Program-made: the position numbers and the translations under genes
Origin: Desulfuromonas sp.
Lineage (GTDB): Bacteria; Desulfobacterota; Desulfuromonadia; Desulfuromonadales; Desulfuromonadaceae
Direction of reading: 5' to 3'
Length of the DNA stretch: 41,799 bases
Assembly (NCBI GenBank): GCA_028685815.1
Contig: JAQUDG010000008.1
Span: 1 to 41,799, forward strand
Shown: piece after piece, positions 1 through 9,500 of the stretch
How positions within the stretch are numbered: the first letter of the stretch is position 1
Layout of the letters: every line of letters starts with the position of its first letter
Notes under the pieces: model-generated
The model's database searches: none
The model's input: the letters and a program-made list of their open reading frames with translations, nothing else
What the model was told of the DNA's origin: nothing

Positions 1-486
1 CAAATCACGATAACGGCGTGACAGGGCATTCGCCGGAACAATGCCCATCCCCAGTTCATTGGAGACGAAGATGACGGTGCGCTCGGTGCTGCGCGCGGCT
101 TCAATCACATCGAGGGTGGTGGCCTCCATCCAGGCTTCATTAAATTCCTCCGTTGCGTCCGCATACAGCAGATTGTTGATCCATAGCGTCACGCAGTCTA
201 CCAGCACCACAGAACTGCTGCGGGTTGCGTTCAGGGCTCCGCACAGATCCGTAGGCTCTTCGAGGGTGTGCCACCCCAGTCCGGCGCGCTGCTTTCGGTG
301 GATGGAGATGCGTGCCTCCATCTCGGCATCCAGAATCGGACAGGTGGCGATGTAGCTGCGTGGGCCGGGAAGCGCTAGCGCCCGCTGCTCGGCGTAACAG
401 CTTTTTCCGCTGCGCGCGCCACCGCTGATATACAGAAGGTGTTGTTGTAGATGGTGCTGTGGCGGTTTCGAGGGGTCAGACGTCAT
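1..486 (-). CDS. cobU: Adenosylcobinamide kinase / adenosylcobinamide-phosphate guanylyltransferase, 3' end cut by window edge
   Basis: Cytoplasmic enzyme of late cobalamin assembly: it phosphorylates adenosylcobinamide and then transfers GMP to give AdoCbi-GDP. The first 162 residues are visible. They show the P-loop GGARSGKS at residues 22-29, the IHRKQR segment holding the histidine that is guanylylated in this family, the following GLGWHTLEEP, and VLVDCVTLWINNLL, which is typical of CobU/CobP. The ATG at 486 overlaps by 11 bases the stop of the phosphatase remnant upstream, so the two are translationally coupled. Expression is presumably set by the cobalamin riboswitch upstream. The C-terminus lies outside the window. 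Family assignment is firm. Confidence 0.93.
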   Translation of the reverse strand, partial: MTSDPSKPPQHHLQQHLLYISGGARSGKSCYAEQRALALPGPRSYIATCPILDAEMEARISIHRKQRAGLGWHTLEEPTDLCGALNATRSSSVVLVDCVTLWINNLLYADATEEFNEAWMEATTLDVIEAARSTERTVIFVSNELGMGIVPANALSRRYRDL

Positions 487-673
487 GATTGTGCAGTCCG
501 GTCAAAACAGCATGATCATCTTCCAACTGCAACGTGGCGTAACCGCCCCGTTCGAGGGAGAATTTCAGGTAATCCTGCAAAGGGTACTTTAGTAGAGCAC
601 AGAGTAGGCTTTGGAGCACACCACCATGGCTGACAATGGCTGCGTGTCTAATCAGGGTAATTTTTTTTGGCAT
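476..673 (-). pseudogene. Alpha-ribazole phosphatase (CobC-like) remnant with in-frame internal deletion
   Basis: The 65-residue product joins the first strand of a histidine phosphatase (MPKKITLIRHA, residues 1-11, with the catalytic RH) directly to the C-terminal part beginning AIVSHGGVLQ, with the second catalytic histidine in SHGG. Full CobC/phosphoglycerate-mutase-like proteins are about 200 residues, so about 120-140 residues between the two motifs are missing while the frame is kept. Position between the cobalamin riboswitch and cobU fits alpha-ribazole-5'-phosphate phosphatase, the step before cobalamin synthase. The product is very unlikely to fold as an active phosphatase. Another in-frame ATG lies at 703, but the family N-terminus begins at 673. 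The fragment may persist because its end is coupled to the cobU start. Confidence 0.72.
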
Positions 674-700
674 AGGGGCAGCCTTAATAGTTGGAGCGCG

Positions 701-745
701 CAAAAATAAAAAATCCCCGCAACCACAGGAAGGGTTACGGGGATT
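701..745 (-). terminator. Intrinsic terminator between cobalamin riboswitch and cob genes
   Basis: Read on the minus strand, a 13-bp stem (AATCCCCGTAACC pairing with GGTTGCGGGGATT, one G-U) has an 8-base loop and is followed by a T-rich tract. It sits after the riboswitch and before the first cob reading frame, where a transcription-attenuation expression platform is expected. Confidence 0.8.
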
Positions 746-764
746 GCGTATTTAATCCTCGTTA

Positions 765-960
765 GTGTTCTGCCGCCTCGTTCCACGAAGACAGGAATGA
801 ACAAATGAATTGGGCATGTGTCTGACTAACGCCGCCGATAAGGCGACGAACACAGTGGCGGGTCCGCGACGGATTTTAACCGTCTTCCATGCTGCCAATT
901 ATTTAATAATAGTGCGTCGCAGACAGTAGCAAAAAAGTGCCAGGGTGTCACCTGAATAGC
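765..960 (-). ncRNA. Cobalamin riboswitch (leader of the cob genes)
   Basis: On the minus strand the leader contains the conserved cobalamin-aptamer core: GACGGTTAAAATCCGTC followed by GGACCCGCCACTGTG (about 851-886). Downstream is a B12-box-like stretch, AGTCAGACACATGCCC (about 813-828). These are the two most conserved blocks of this class, in the right order and spacing. The aptamer is followed by an intrinsic terminator and then the cob genes, so it should stop transcription when adenosylcobalamin is plentiful. The outer boundaries are approximate because P1 was not resolved by eye. Confidence 0.88.
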
Positions 961-969
961 TGCGGGCGC

Positions 970-1406
970 TGAGTGGTAGACCGACGAGTTCACTCAAGAT
1001 AGTCCCCGAGCAGGCTACAAATTGCACCTCAGATAATAAGTGGTGCAAGAAAGGCAATGAATTGATTTGGGTCATATCTAGAATGCGTTACAGGTATTAT
1101 GCTCTCCTCAACACTGCGCATGCGCGGGAGCGATGCGCCCCTTCTCCCTTTGGGAGAAGGGCGGGATGAGGGCGGGTTTTCCTTTGCAGCTAGTTTGGCT
1201 ATACTATCGAGAAAAAATAAATATTTGGACATTGTCGGCGTAATCTGTGGAATAATCAACGTTTCTATCTTTTTTATGCGCAAATGGCGCAGATTATCTG
1301 CTTATTAAAGGGCGAGAACAAAATAATAAAATGTACGCATTACTGCCATTGACGGAATTTGTTTCCGTCCGTTTCAGCAACAACTATTTCTTACAGGAGA
1401 CTGCAT
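970..1406. other. Intergenic region between cob leader and cupin gene
   Basis: No convincing gene. It should hold the promoter of the cob leader (minus) and of the cupin gene (plus), but no strong -35/-10 pair stands out. It contains the palindromic element at 1138-1165. A small inverted repeat (GACGGAA, 1351-1357; TTCCGTC, 1363-1369) lies in the cupin 5' leader. A 69-codon frame here partly translates the repeat and is not credible. Confidence 0.5.
1138..1165. repeat. Short palindromic intergenic repeat (CCCTTCTCCC hairpin)
   Basis: A perfect 10-bp stem, CCCTTCTCCC (1139-1148) and GGGAGAAGGG (1152-1161), with a TTT loop, is followed by CGGGATGAGGG. This resembles the REP-like elements of the 'CTCCCTTTGGGAG...GGGATGAGG' kind scattered between genes in many proteobacteria. 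Only one copy of this version is in the window, so calling it a dispersed repeat rests on general knowledge. Confidence 0.6.
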
Positions 1407-1760
1407 ATGAGTGAAGTTGAGAGCAAGTTAACCGTAGATGGTGCGCACGCTTACAATCTGGCCCAGATGACTGAATATCAGGAAGGGGCAGTGGTGAGTC
1501 GTACCCTGTTGAAGAATGCCAGCGGCACCCTGACCGTTTTCAGCTTTGACGCAGGGCAATCCCTGTCGGAGCACACGGTACCGTTCAATGCGTTTGTCCA
1601 GGTGTTGGATGGTGAAGGGGAGATTACGATCGATGGGAAGATGAGCGTGGTAAAGCCCGGCGAAATTATTCTTATGCCCGGCGGCTTGCCCCACAGTGTG
1701 CATGCAATGCAGCGCTTCAAGATGTTGCTGACCATGTTCCGTACCAAGGTTACGGAGTAG
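1407..1760 (+). CDS. Small single-domain cupin protein
   Basis: 117 residues, one RmlC-like cupin barrel. Cupin motif 1 is seen around SEHTVPFNAFVQVLDGEGEI, a degenerate form of G(X)5HXH(X)3-4E(X)6G. Motif 2 is seen around PGEIILMPGGLPHSV, with its histidine. The usual HxH of motif 1 is reduced to a single His, so metal binding may differ from the textbook set. Small cupins of this kind are probable metal-dependent binding or isomerase proteins; the substrate cannot be told. The ATG at 1407 has a good site (AGGAGA, 1395-1400). It is a lone gene converging on the ATP-grasp gene, and the two coding ends overlap by 11 bp. Confidence 0.85.
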   Translation: MSEVESKLTVDGAHAYNLAQMTEYQEGAVVSRTLLKNASGTLTVFSFDAGQSLSEHTVPFNAFVQVLDGEGEITIDGKMSVVKPGEIILMPGGLPHSVHAMQRFKMLLTMFRTKVTE

Positions 1761-2697
1761 TAAAGGTCTTGAGGATGTAGTTCACCCGCGCCTGTGCGCT
1801 CTCGTGTCTGCGTTTCAACCCTTCGATATTACGCAGACGCGGGAGCAGGCCGTGGCCGTTGGCGATCTGGATAGCAAGACCGGGGCGCGCGTTGAGCTCG
1901 AGTAACAGCGGGTTGTTGGTGCCATCCAGCACGATGTCAGCGCCTATGTATCCCAATCCGGTCATGTCATAGCAGCGCGCCGCCAGTAGGAGGATCTCGC
2001 CCCAGCGTGGGATGCTGATATGTTCTAGGGTGTTGCCGGTATCTGGGTGGATAGTCATCGGCATCGAGTACTGCACGGCTTTTAATGACGTCCCAGTGCA
2101 GATATTCAGCCCAACCCCAATGGCGCCTTGATGTAGGTTGGCCTTCCCATTGGAGATGCGGGTGGCCAAGCGCAGCATCGCCATAACCGGATAACCCCGA
2201 AAGACCACAATACGGATGTCGGGCACCCCCTGGTAGGAATAGCCGCGAAACAGGTCAGAAAACTCGATTAGTTCTTCAATTATCGCGACATCGGGTGTTC
2301 CTGCTAGAGAATACAGACCGGCCAGAATATTAGAGATATGCCGCTTGACATGGTCAATGCCGAGGGAGGTACCGGAGGTGGTAATAAACTTCCCCTCCTT
2401 CCGCGCAACGATAACCAGAATTCCTTTGCCACCGGAGCCTTTTGCGGGCTTGATGGCGAACCCGCTTAAATTGAGGAGGCGCTGTTCAATGGTGCGCAAG
2501 CGGTGCTGTTCTCTTACAACAAAGTGTAGCTTCGGTGCGGGGATGCCGTGACGCTCCGCGAGTTTTTTGGTTTTGAGCTTATCGTCAACCAAGGGGTAGA
2601 GCTTGCGGGGGTTATAGCGCGCTATGTAATTGATATTGCGGGCGTTCATACCCAGAATACCTAGTTCGCGCAATCTGCGTACGCTGGTACACCACAT
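1750..2697 (-). CDS. ATP-grasp alpha-L-glutamate ligase-like protein (RimK-related)
   Basis: 315 residues. ATP-grasp features are clear: a substrate/ATP-binding start with NPRKLYPLVDDKLKTK, the nucleotide-binding FAIKPAKGSGGKGILV, and the C-terminal metal site LLLELNARPGLAIQIAN. Members of this RimK-related subfamily are predicted to join an amino acid, often glutamate, to a peptide or protein acceptor. The acceptor here is unknown. The start overlaps the stop of the upstream membrane-protein gene (ATGA), so the two are translationally coupled. It is the last gene of the efflux/protease run. Family membership is sure; the reaction is inferred. Confidence 0.87.
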   Translation of the reverse strand: MWCTSVRRLRELGILGMNARNINYIARYNPRKLYPLVDDKLKTKKLAERHGIPAPKLHFVVREQHRLRTIEQRLLNLSGFAIKPAKGSGGKGILVIVARKEGKFITTSGTSLGIDHVKRHISNILAGLYSLAGTPDVAIIEELIEFSDLFRGYSYQGVPDIRIVVFRGYPVMAMLRLATRISNGKANLHQGAIGVGLNICTGTSLKAVQYSMPMTIHPDTGNTLEHISIPRWGEILLLAARCYDMTGLGYIGADIVLDGTNNPLLLELNARPGLAIQIANGHGLLPRLRNIEGLKRRHESAQARVNYILKTFTTP

Positions 2698-4211
2698 CAG
2701 AGCCCCAGCTTCAGACGCAGCGCCCGAAACCGGCGCAGCTCTGTGAGTTTATAGCCAGTGTAGCTCCCCATCCCCATGAGCAGTGCGAGGATGATGAGAT
2801 TTATTTCGGGGAAATTAAAGCTTAAGTGGGCTGCCAGCGGCCAACTCATCAGCATGAAGGCGCAGATGGCGACAAAGAGACTGCCGCCACCCTGAAGCAA
2901 TACCTCGCGCGGTCCCGCGTCTTCCCACAGAATCGACATCCGTTCAATGGTCCAGGCGATAATGATGACTGGAAAGAAGGTTACACTCATGCGGGTGTTG
3001 ACCCCGATCTGATAGCCAAACAGACTTGAAATTACGATAATCATAAGCACTAAAACCACTATGGTCGAGATGCGCGCCACCAGCAGAAGGTTGAAGTGTG
3101 ACAGATAACTGCGCAACAGCAGCCCGAAGGCTACTATGGCGACAAAACTGATTAATCCAGGCACCAGCGAGGTCTGCAGAAACGAAAGCGCAATCAGGAT
3201 TGGCATGAAGGTACCTGAGGTGCGGATTCCAATAATGACGCTCATAAACACCACCGCCAGAGCCCCCAGTGGGAGCAACAGCATGACTTTGAGCATATTC
3301 TGTTCTTCAACCGGCAGTTTGTGCATATCAAAAAAGACAAAGTGCTCCGGGGGCGTAGTGGTCAGCGCCAATTGCTTAGCGGAGATTGTTTGGGCACTGA
3401 TGCCAAAGCTGACGTTGGAATAGCGCCCGCCGCTCACGTCGAGGATCGACGTGCCCCCATGGTCCCAGAGAAAAAAATTATCCGGGCGTCCATGTTGTCC
3501 TGTGTCTGGGTCGAGCATGATCCAGCGCTCAGTCGTATATATCTCGAGCATCGGTTCGAGCTCTAGGTTATGCCGATTTTCTTCCAGATACAGGCCATTG
3601 ACGATACGGGTCGGGATGCCAGCGTAGTGGAGGAGTTTTTCCAGCAGCAGCACCGGCGGGGTTTGTGACAGTAGTAGAGCAATATTCTGTGACTTCTCTT
3701 TGGCATTGATCTGCTTGATTAGTTCGCGGCACATGCTCAGGCGTGAGTCCGACTGGGAGTGGGCCAGTGCCAGCACTTGACGCGCGGCTATCCCCTGTGA
3801 CTCTTCCCAGAATATTTCCACCACAGGGTCTGGAGGAGCTAGGTTCTCGTTATTGGAATCGACGGCTTCGCTTACCAGCAGTTTGTAGTACAGAGTCTGT
3901 GGCCCCATGGCGCTGCGTACCGACCAGACAGCGCGCCTGTTGCCATTTATGTCTAGCACAGAAAAGCCATACCCCGGAGAGGCGGTTTGCTCATTGAATG
4001 TTCGGTACCCCGGAACGGAGTAGGGAATATCCAGACTTACTTCAACCGGGTTGCCATTGGCGCTAAAGGTCACCCGAGCTTCAACCAGCCATACGGTCAC
4101 CTGTTTGCCTGGCAGTAGAGGGATTTCAGTCTGGATATGGCGCAGCCATATCAGGCCGGTGCCGATGGCGAACAGGAAAAATATCAGGGTATAGAACAGG
4201 ATACGGGGCAT
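2697..4211 (-). CDS. Inactive transglutaminase fused to seven TM helices (UUP1 family)
   Basis: 504 residues. One N-terminal TM anchor (about 5-23) is followed by a periplasmic region with a transglutaminase-like core (about 160-270). This contains LEKLLHYAGIPTRIVNGLYLE and TTERWIMLDPDTGQ, but the catalytic cysteine expected before the 'AGIPTR' segment is absent. A block of about seven TM helices (about 308-490) ends the protein. This architecture is regularly encoded beside an ATP-grasp glutamate-ligase-like protein and a retropepsin-like protease, exactly as here. A role as membrane scaffold or transporter for a peptide made or trimmed by the partners is plausible but unproven. The stop overlaps the ATP-grasp start; the frameshifted protease lies 28 bp upstream. 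Confidence 0.87.
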   Translation of the reverse strand: MPRILFYTLIFFLFAIGTGLIWLRHIQTEIPLLPGKQVTVWLVEARVTFSANGNPVEVSLDIPYSVPGYRTFNEQTASPGYGFSVLDINGNRRAVWSVRSAMGPQTLYYKLLVSEAVDSNNENLAPPDPVVEIFWEESQGIAARQVLALAHSQSDSRLSMCRELIKQINAKEKSQNIALLLSQTPPVLLLEKLLHYAGIPTRIVNGLYLEENRHNLELEPMLEIYTTERWIMLDPDTGQHGRPDNFFLWDHGGTSILDVSGGRYSNVSFGISAQTISAKQLALTTTPPEHFVFFDMHKLPVEEQNMLKVMLLLPLGALAVVFMSVIIGIRTSGTFMPILIALSFLQTSLVPGLISFVAIVAFGLLLRSYLSHFNLLLVARISTIVVLVLMIIVISSLFGYQIGVNTRMSVTFFPVIIIAWTIERMSILWEDAGPREVLLQGGGSLFVAICAFMLMSWPLAAHLSFNFPEINLIILALLMGMGSYTGYKLTELRRFRALRLKLGL

Positions 4212-4239
4212 TTAGAAAGCCTGGATAGTGGTGGATGCT

Positions 4240-5072
4240 TTAGGGTGCCGGCGGCATTGGGGTTGAAATATATTTTTTACTTATATCTACAGTCATAGAG
4301 TCCATGAGGACATTACGCCCGATCAGAACCGGAAATTCCATGTGAGATCGATCCGCTAGGGTGAATTCGGCAGTGCGCACGGTGTTGCCCAGGGTTACAA
4401 GTAGTTCCACCACATGACGACGGTTACTTTCTTCTTTTACCGCTTGAATAATGCGCACCTTGCGCACCACTTGGCACTCGAGTTCAGTTTTTCCCCGTTT
4501 TCCGGATTAAGGATAAAAAAGCGTACCCATGGATCACCATTTCGTTCAAACGTTACTATTTTACGCGCGTCGATGGATGAAGTGGCAGCGCCAGTATCAA
4601 TGCGCGCAGGCAGTATAATTCCCGGTGGGGAGATGAATACCTTTTCCACGGCGCCAACCACCTGCTTCCCCGCCTGCCGAGTTGGTGTCTCTTTGGCGGT
4701 AGCAGCCTTGGGTTCCGAAACCACCGCTCGACTGCGCGCATCGTTGAACTGCACCAAGGTGAACTCTCTGCTCTGACGTAACTCGTCAAGCGCATGTTGC
4801 AGTCCGCGTAACTCATTTTCCTGGATTTCTACCCGCTGCTGCAGATGTAGTATCTTGAAGTTCTGACCTTCAAGTAGGCCGCCGTGCATATCTTTGATCT
4901 GGCTTGTTAGCTGTTGCAACTGGTTTAACTGTTGCTCTTCACGCTCCATCAAGGCGTCGAAGCGTGCGCTATCAGCCTGTGTGGCTACCACAAAGTGCGA
5001 TCTGCATCCGGAAGTCAGCAATACCAGAACTATGCTCGCAGTGACAACCAGAATCTGCCCCAAACTCTTCAT
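4240..5072 (-). pseudogene. Retropepsin-like 'ATP-dependent zinc protease' lipoprotein, frameshifted
   Basis: The start at 5072 (AGGGAG upstream) gives a lipoprotein signal with lipobox LTSGC at residues 19-23, a coiled-coil stretch (about 40-110), and then a retropepsin-like domain with the aspartic-protease motif RIDTGAATSS (DTGA at 159-162). After ENGEK (about residue 195) this frame soon ends at 4437. The rest of the domain (TELECQVVRKV...FTLADRSHMEFPVLIGRNVLMDS...DISKKY) continues in the next frame to 4240. The break coincides with a run of five A on the coding strand (T at 4488-4492); one more A would restore a single protein. It could be a true inactivating mutation, a sequencing error in a homopolymer, or -1 slippage. 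The upstream efflux gene stop overlaps its start. Confidence 0.8.
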
Positions 5073-5073
5073 C

Positions 5074-6540
5074 CTATTCGACTCCCTGCCAACCGCCACC
5101 GAGGGCCTTGTAAACCCGGGTTAGGTTTGCCCCTACTTCCCCTTTGCTCTGATTCATCTCATCCTCGATCTGAAATAACGCCCGCTGGGCATCCAGCACA
5201 TTGTAGAAGTCCACTAGACCGGCATTGTAGCGGTCAAGCGCCAGCCATTCCGTGCGCTGTGCCGCAACAACCGCCTTGGCAAGATACTCTTGGCGTATCT
5301 GCTCCTTGGCGTAGGCGGTGAGGGCGTTTTCAATCTCTTGCTGCGCCTTTAACACACTCAAATTGTACTGTGTCAGCGCCTCGGTGTATCTCTCTTCCTG
5401 CATCTCAACACTCAAACGCAGGGCTTTACCCTGGAAGATGTTCCACGAGATGCCAGGACCGATCTGCCAGAACTGGCTAGAGGAAGAAAAAAAGTCGCCG
5501 CCGGAGTTAATTGCCTCGAGGCCGATGGTGCCGAGCAGACGCAATTTGGGGAACAGCTCGGCGGTGGCAACACCGATGCGGGCACTCTGCGCCGCGAGAG
5601 CGCGCTCTGCCCGTCGGATATCGGGGCGGCGGCGCATGGCTTCAGCGGGGATGCCGACGGCGATCTGGGGAGGTGCTACGGGGATCTCTCCAATGGAGGT
5701 GAATTCCTCGCGAAGTGAACCTGCGGTCTGTCCTAGCAGTACCGCAAGATTGTTCTCGGCCATGCGGATTGTTGCTTGCAGACGGGAAAGTTGCGCTCTG
5801 CTCTGCTCCAGATTGCGCAGGGATTGTTGCAGCGCCAGTTCGTCGATCAGACCTGCTTTGAAGCGTGAATTATTGAGGTCGTAGGTTTTTTCTTGCGTCA
5901 CTATATGGCTTTGCGCTACCTGCAACCGCTGCTGATCGGTTCGAAGTTCGATGTAGTTCAGCGCGACTTCGGCGGTGAGACTGGTAAGCACCGCATGCAT
6001 ATCCGCCGCGCTTGCCTCCAACTCGGCCTGCGCCGCTTGAACTGAGCGTCGGATTCCGCCAAATAGATCTAGTTCCCACGAAGCGTCGAGTCCGCCCATG
6101 TACCAATCGTATTCCTTGCCACCACTGGAATTACCAATATTTTCGCTGCCACGCTGGCGTTGCACATAGCCTTTGGCGCTCAACTCGGGAAAGTAATCCG
6201 AGCGGCTTAATCCGCGACTGATACGCGCCTGCTGGAGGCGCGAGAATGCAGTCTTCAACTCGAGGTTTTCCCGAATGGCGCGCTGTTGCAATGCGCTGAG
6301 CAGAGGGTCTTCGAAGACGTTCCACCAAGTGGCAAGCTGGCTTTCCTGCAGTGCGGTTGCTTCAAGCCCTTTTTCCATCTCGGCATACCAGCTTTCCTGT
6401 GCAGCTGGCTCCACATTGGAGTAGTTTGGCCCTACGGCGCAGCCACTCAACAGAAGTACGCCCATAAGGGCGAGGTTGCGCCAGCGTGACATCCCCTTAA
6501 AGAGGGGTGGTGTAAAAAATAAGCTCTTATTTATATGCAT
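5074..6540 (-). CDS. RND efflux outer-membrane factor (OprM/NodT family lipoprotein)
   Basis: 488 residues if started at 6540. A hydrophobic segment ends in lipobox LLSGC followed by AVGPNY, the usual start of mature OprM-type proteins. Two outer-membrane-efflux repeats follow, with RPDIRRAERALAAQSARIGVA in the second. It forms the trimeric outer-membrane duct for the pump encoded just upstream (15-bp gap). An alternative start at 6492 gives a more ordinary signal peptide (MSRWRNLALMG), but its AAGGGG lies directly against the ATG. The extra N-terminal peptide (FFTPPLFKG) comes from a palindromic stretch, CCCCTCTTTAAGGGG, which may be a repeat-derived insertion. Function is firm, start uncertain. 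Confidence 0.92.
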   Translation of the reverse strand: MHINKSLFFTPPLFKGMSRWRNLALMGVLLLSGCAVGPNYSNVEPAAQESWYAEMEKGLEATALQESQLATWWNVFEDPLLSALQQRAIRENLELKTAFSRLQQARISRGLSRSDYFPELSAKGYVQRQRGSENIGNSSGGKEYDWYMGGLDASWELDLFGGIRRSVQAAQAELEASAADMHAVLTSLTAEVALNYIELRTDQQRLQVAQSHIVTQEKTYDLNNSRFKAGLIDELALQQSLRNLEQSRAQLSRLQATIRMAENNLAVLLGQTAGSLREEFTSIGEIPVAPPQIAVGIPAEAMRRRPDIRRAERALAAQSARIGVATAELFPKLRLLGTIGLEAINSGGDFFSSSSQFWQIGPGISWNIFQGKALRLSVEMQEERYTEALTQYNLSVLKAQQEIENALTAYAKEQIRQEYLAKAVVAAQRTEWLALDRYNAGLVDFYNVLDAQRALFQIEDEMNQSKGEVGANLTRVYKALGGGWQGVE

Positions 6541-6555
6541 AGTAGTAAGTACCTT

Positions 6556-9500
6556 TTAGTCAGTAAGTTCTTCATTGTCCAGGCGTTCGCGGCGGCGCTG
6601 TTTCCAGGCCATAGATTTATCCCGCAGACTTTGGAACAGATAGAACAGTACCGGAATAATCAACAGAGCTATGGTTGACGCAGCAATCATACCAGAGAAA
6701 ACTACGATTCCAATATGGCGGCGGCTAGCGGCCCCAGCGCCTATAGCCCATACCAGCGGGGCGACTCCGAGGATAAAGGTGAAGGCGGTCATGAGAACCG
6801 CGCGGAACCGCACCCTGGCACCGTCGATGGCCGCCTCTCGGGTTTCAGCCCCCTCTACCTTGCGATCGCGGGAGAATTCTACAATCAGAATAGCATTCTT
6901 AGCGGCCAGTCCTACCAGCAGCACCATCCCTATCTGAGCATAGATGGACATGGGAATTCCAGTTATCCACAGCCCCACTAAAGCGCCCAAGGCGGCAATA
7001 GTGACCGAGAGGACTATCGTTAGAGGCAGGTTCCAGCTTTCATACTGCGCCACCAAGAATAAGTAAGCGAAGATGAGCGCCAAGGCGAAGAGGTATCCTA
7101 CCGTGCCGCTGGCTTTCTGCTCTTGCAGTGACATGGTAGACCACTCAAAGGAGTAGCCAGGCGGTAAGTGTTCAGCCGCCAACTCCTCCATGATTTCCAT
7201 GGCCTGGCCGGAAGAGTGCCCCGGTGCGGCTTGACCATTTATGGTGAGGCTGGTGAACTGATTGTAGCGGTTGATAACTCTAGCGCCGAGGATGGTAGAG
7301 ATGTTCAGCAGGTTCTCGACCGGGATCTCTTTGCCGGAGTTGCTGGTGACATACAGATCTCGGATGTCATCTGGGTTTTTGCGGAAATTCTCCTTGGCGC
7401 GCACTTTTACCTGATAGGTGCGTCCGTAGAGGTTGAAGTCGTTGACGTACTGCGAGCCCAAATGTTGATTGAGGGTGGCAAACAAGTTACCTGCGGAGAC
7501 CCCCAGTTCCTGCATGCGAATTCGCTCCAGATCCAGCCACAGCTGTGGCGTGGCGGCGCTGTAAGTGGTGTACACCATGCTCAGCGCCGGATGCTGGTTC
7601 GCCGCCATCACCAACCCGAGGCCAACCGCGGCAAGTTCACTGGGGGATTGGTCTTCCAGCGCCTGTAGGCGAAAGTCAAAGCCGCCGGTAACCCCAAGAC
7701 CCTGGATGGGTGGGGGGATAAAGGCGCGGATGCTGGCGGTGGAAATTCCGTTTAATTCCTGCGTCACCTTTTGTACCAAGGAGTCGATGCTCAGATCCGG
7801 ACTGGTGCGTTCATCCCAGGGAGTAAGGTCGGCGATGATAAATCCGACGTTTTCCGCATTTCCACTCAAGAGGCTGAAGCCGTCAATGGCAATAACCCTC
7901 TCTATCCCATCTATTTGGAGGATGCGTGTTGTTGCTTCAGCGTTAACCTCGCTGAGGCGCTCCAGGGTAGCTCCTTCGGGGAGTTGTACATCAATCAGAA
8001 ACGCCCCTTTATCCTCCTGTGGGAGGAAGCTGGTGGGGATTTGTCCGGATAAAATCCATGCTCCTGCGCTCATCAGCAGGAAGAGGACCACCCCCACTGC
8101 CGTCTTGCGGATGAGCCAGCCCACAATCCCCACATAGGTATTGCGGGAAAAATTCATAAATTTATTGAACCAAGCCAAGGGACCACGTTTGCGCGGTTTG
8201 GTTTTTTTGAGGATAACCGAGCACATGGCCGGACTCAAAGTAAGAGCACATAGCGAAGAGATCAGAACCGAGATGCACAAGGTAACGCCAAACTGTTTGT
8301 ACAGTAGACCGGTAATGCCGGGCATAAACGCAATAGGGACAAATATGGCCAACAACACCAAGGTAGTGGCAATAATAGGGCCGGTAACCTGTGACATCGC
8401 CTTGATGGTGGCTTCTTTGGGTTCTAGGTCTTCCTCTTCCATGATGCGGTAGACGTTTTCCACCACCACGATGGCGTCGTCAACCACCAGTCCAATGGCA
8501 AGAATCAGGGCGAACAGGGTTATGGTATTGATGTTGAAGCCTAGAATCAGCAGCGCCGCAAAGGTGCCAATAATTGAGACCGGAATTGCGGCGGCCGGCA
8601 CTAAGGTGGCGCGGATGTTCTGCAGAAACACGAAAATTACTAGTACCACCAGCAGAAAAGTCAGCCCCAGGGTAAAGCTGATCTCTTTGATGGCCTCTTT
8701 TACATAGTTGGTGGTGTCATACGGAATGACGTAGGCTACGTCGTTGGGCATGTTTTTTTCCTGCGCCTTGAGTACCTCGCCTACCCGTTCCATGGTTGCG
8801 ACGGCATTGGCGCTTGAAGAACGGTACAGCGCCATACTGATCGCTTCGCGGTTGTCGAGGTTGCCCCCAGTGCTGTAGCTTTTGCTGCCCAGTTCTATAT
8901 CCGCCACATCTTTTAACTGCACCAATCCGCCTCTATCATTGGTACGGATGATGATGTCCTGGAACTCTTCCACCGAGTCTAGGCGCCCTTTGGCGTTCAG
9001 GGTGTATTGCATCTGCTGACCGGCGACGCTGGGAGCTGTACCTACTGAACCTAGTGTGGCCTGAATGTTCTGTTGGCGGATGGCGCTTATAACCTCATCC
9101 GTACTCATGCCGAGTGCCGAAAGTTTATCTGGATCCATCCAGATCCGCATGCTGTACACGAATTCACCGAACACAAACACATCGCTGACCCCATCGATGC
9201 GCTGCAGGGTATCTTTTATGGTACGGCTGATGTAGTTGCTCAAAAATAGACGGTCGTGGGTTTTCCCCGGCGAATAGAAGCTGATCACTCCGAGCATATC
9301 GGAGGAACGACGGCGCACGGATATCCCCTGATTGACCACTTCCGGCGGCAGTTGTGATTCCGCCAGCTGGAGTCGGTTTTGCACGTTTACTTGGTCAATG
9401 TCTGGGTCGGAGTCGACATCGAAGGTGATCTCAAGGGAGTAGGTGCCGTTGTTGGTGCTTGACGAGTCCATGTACAACATGTCCTCGACTCCGTTCATCT

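Noticed and set aside
1099-1308. 69-codon plus-strand frame beside the cupin gene
   Set aside because: Its first half is a translation of a palindromic repeat (LLPLGEGRDEGG) and there is no good ribosome-binding site or recognisable protein.
4470-4500. Programmed -1 frameshift in the protease gene
   Set aside because: Slippage at GGGGAAAAAC would need the P-site Glu tRNA to re-pair poorly (GAA to GGA), and no strong downstream stimulator is obvious. A one-base indel is simpler, so slippage is kept only as an alternative.
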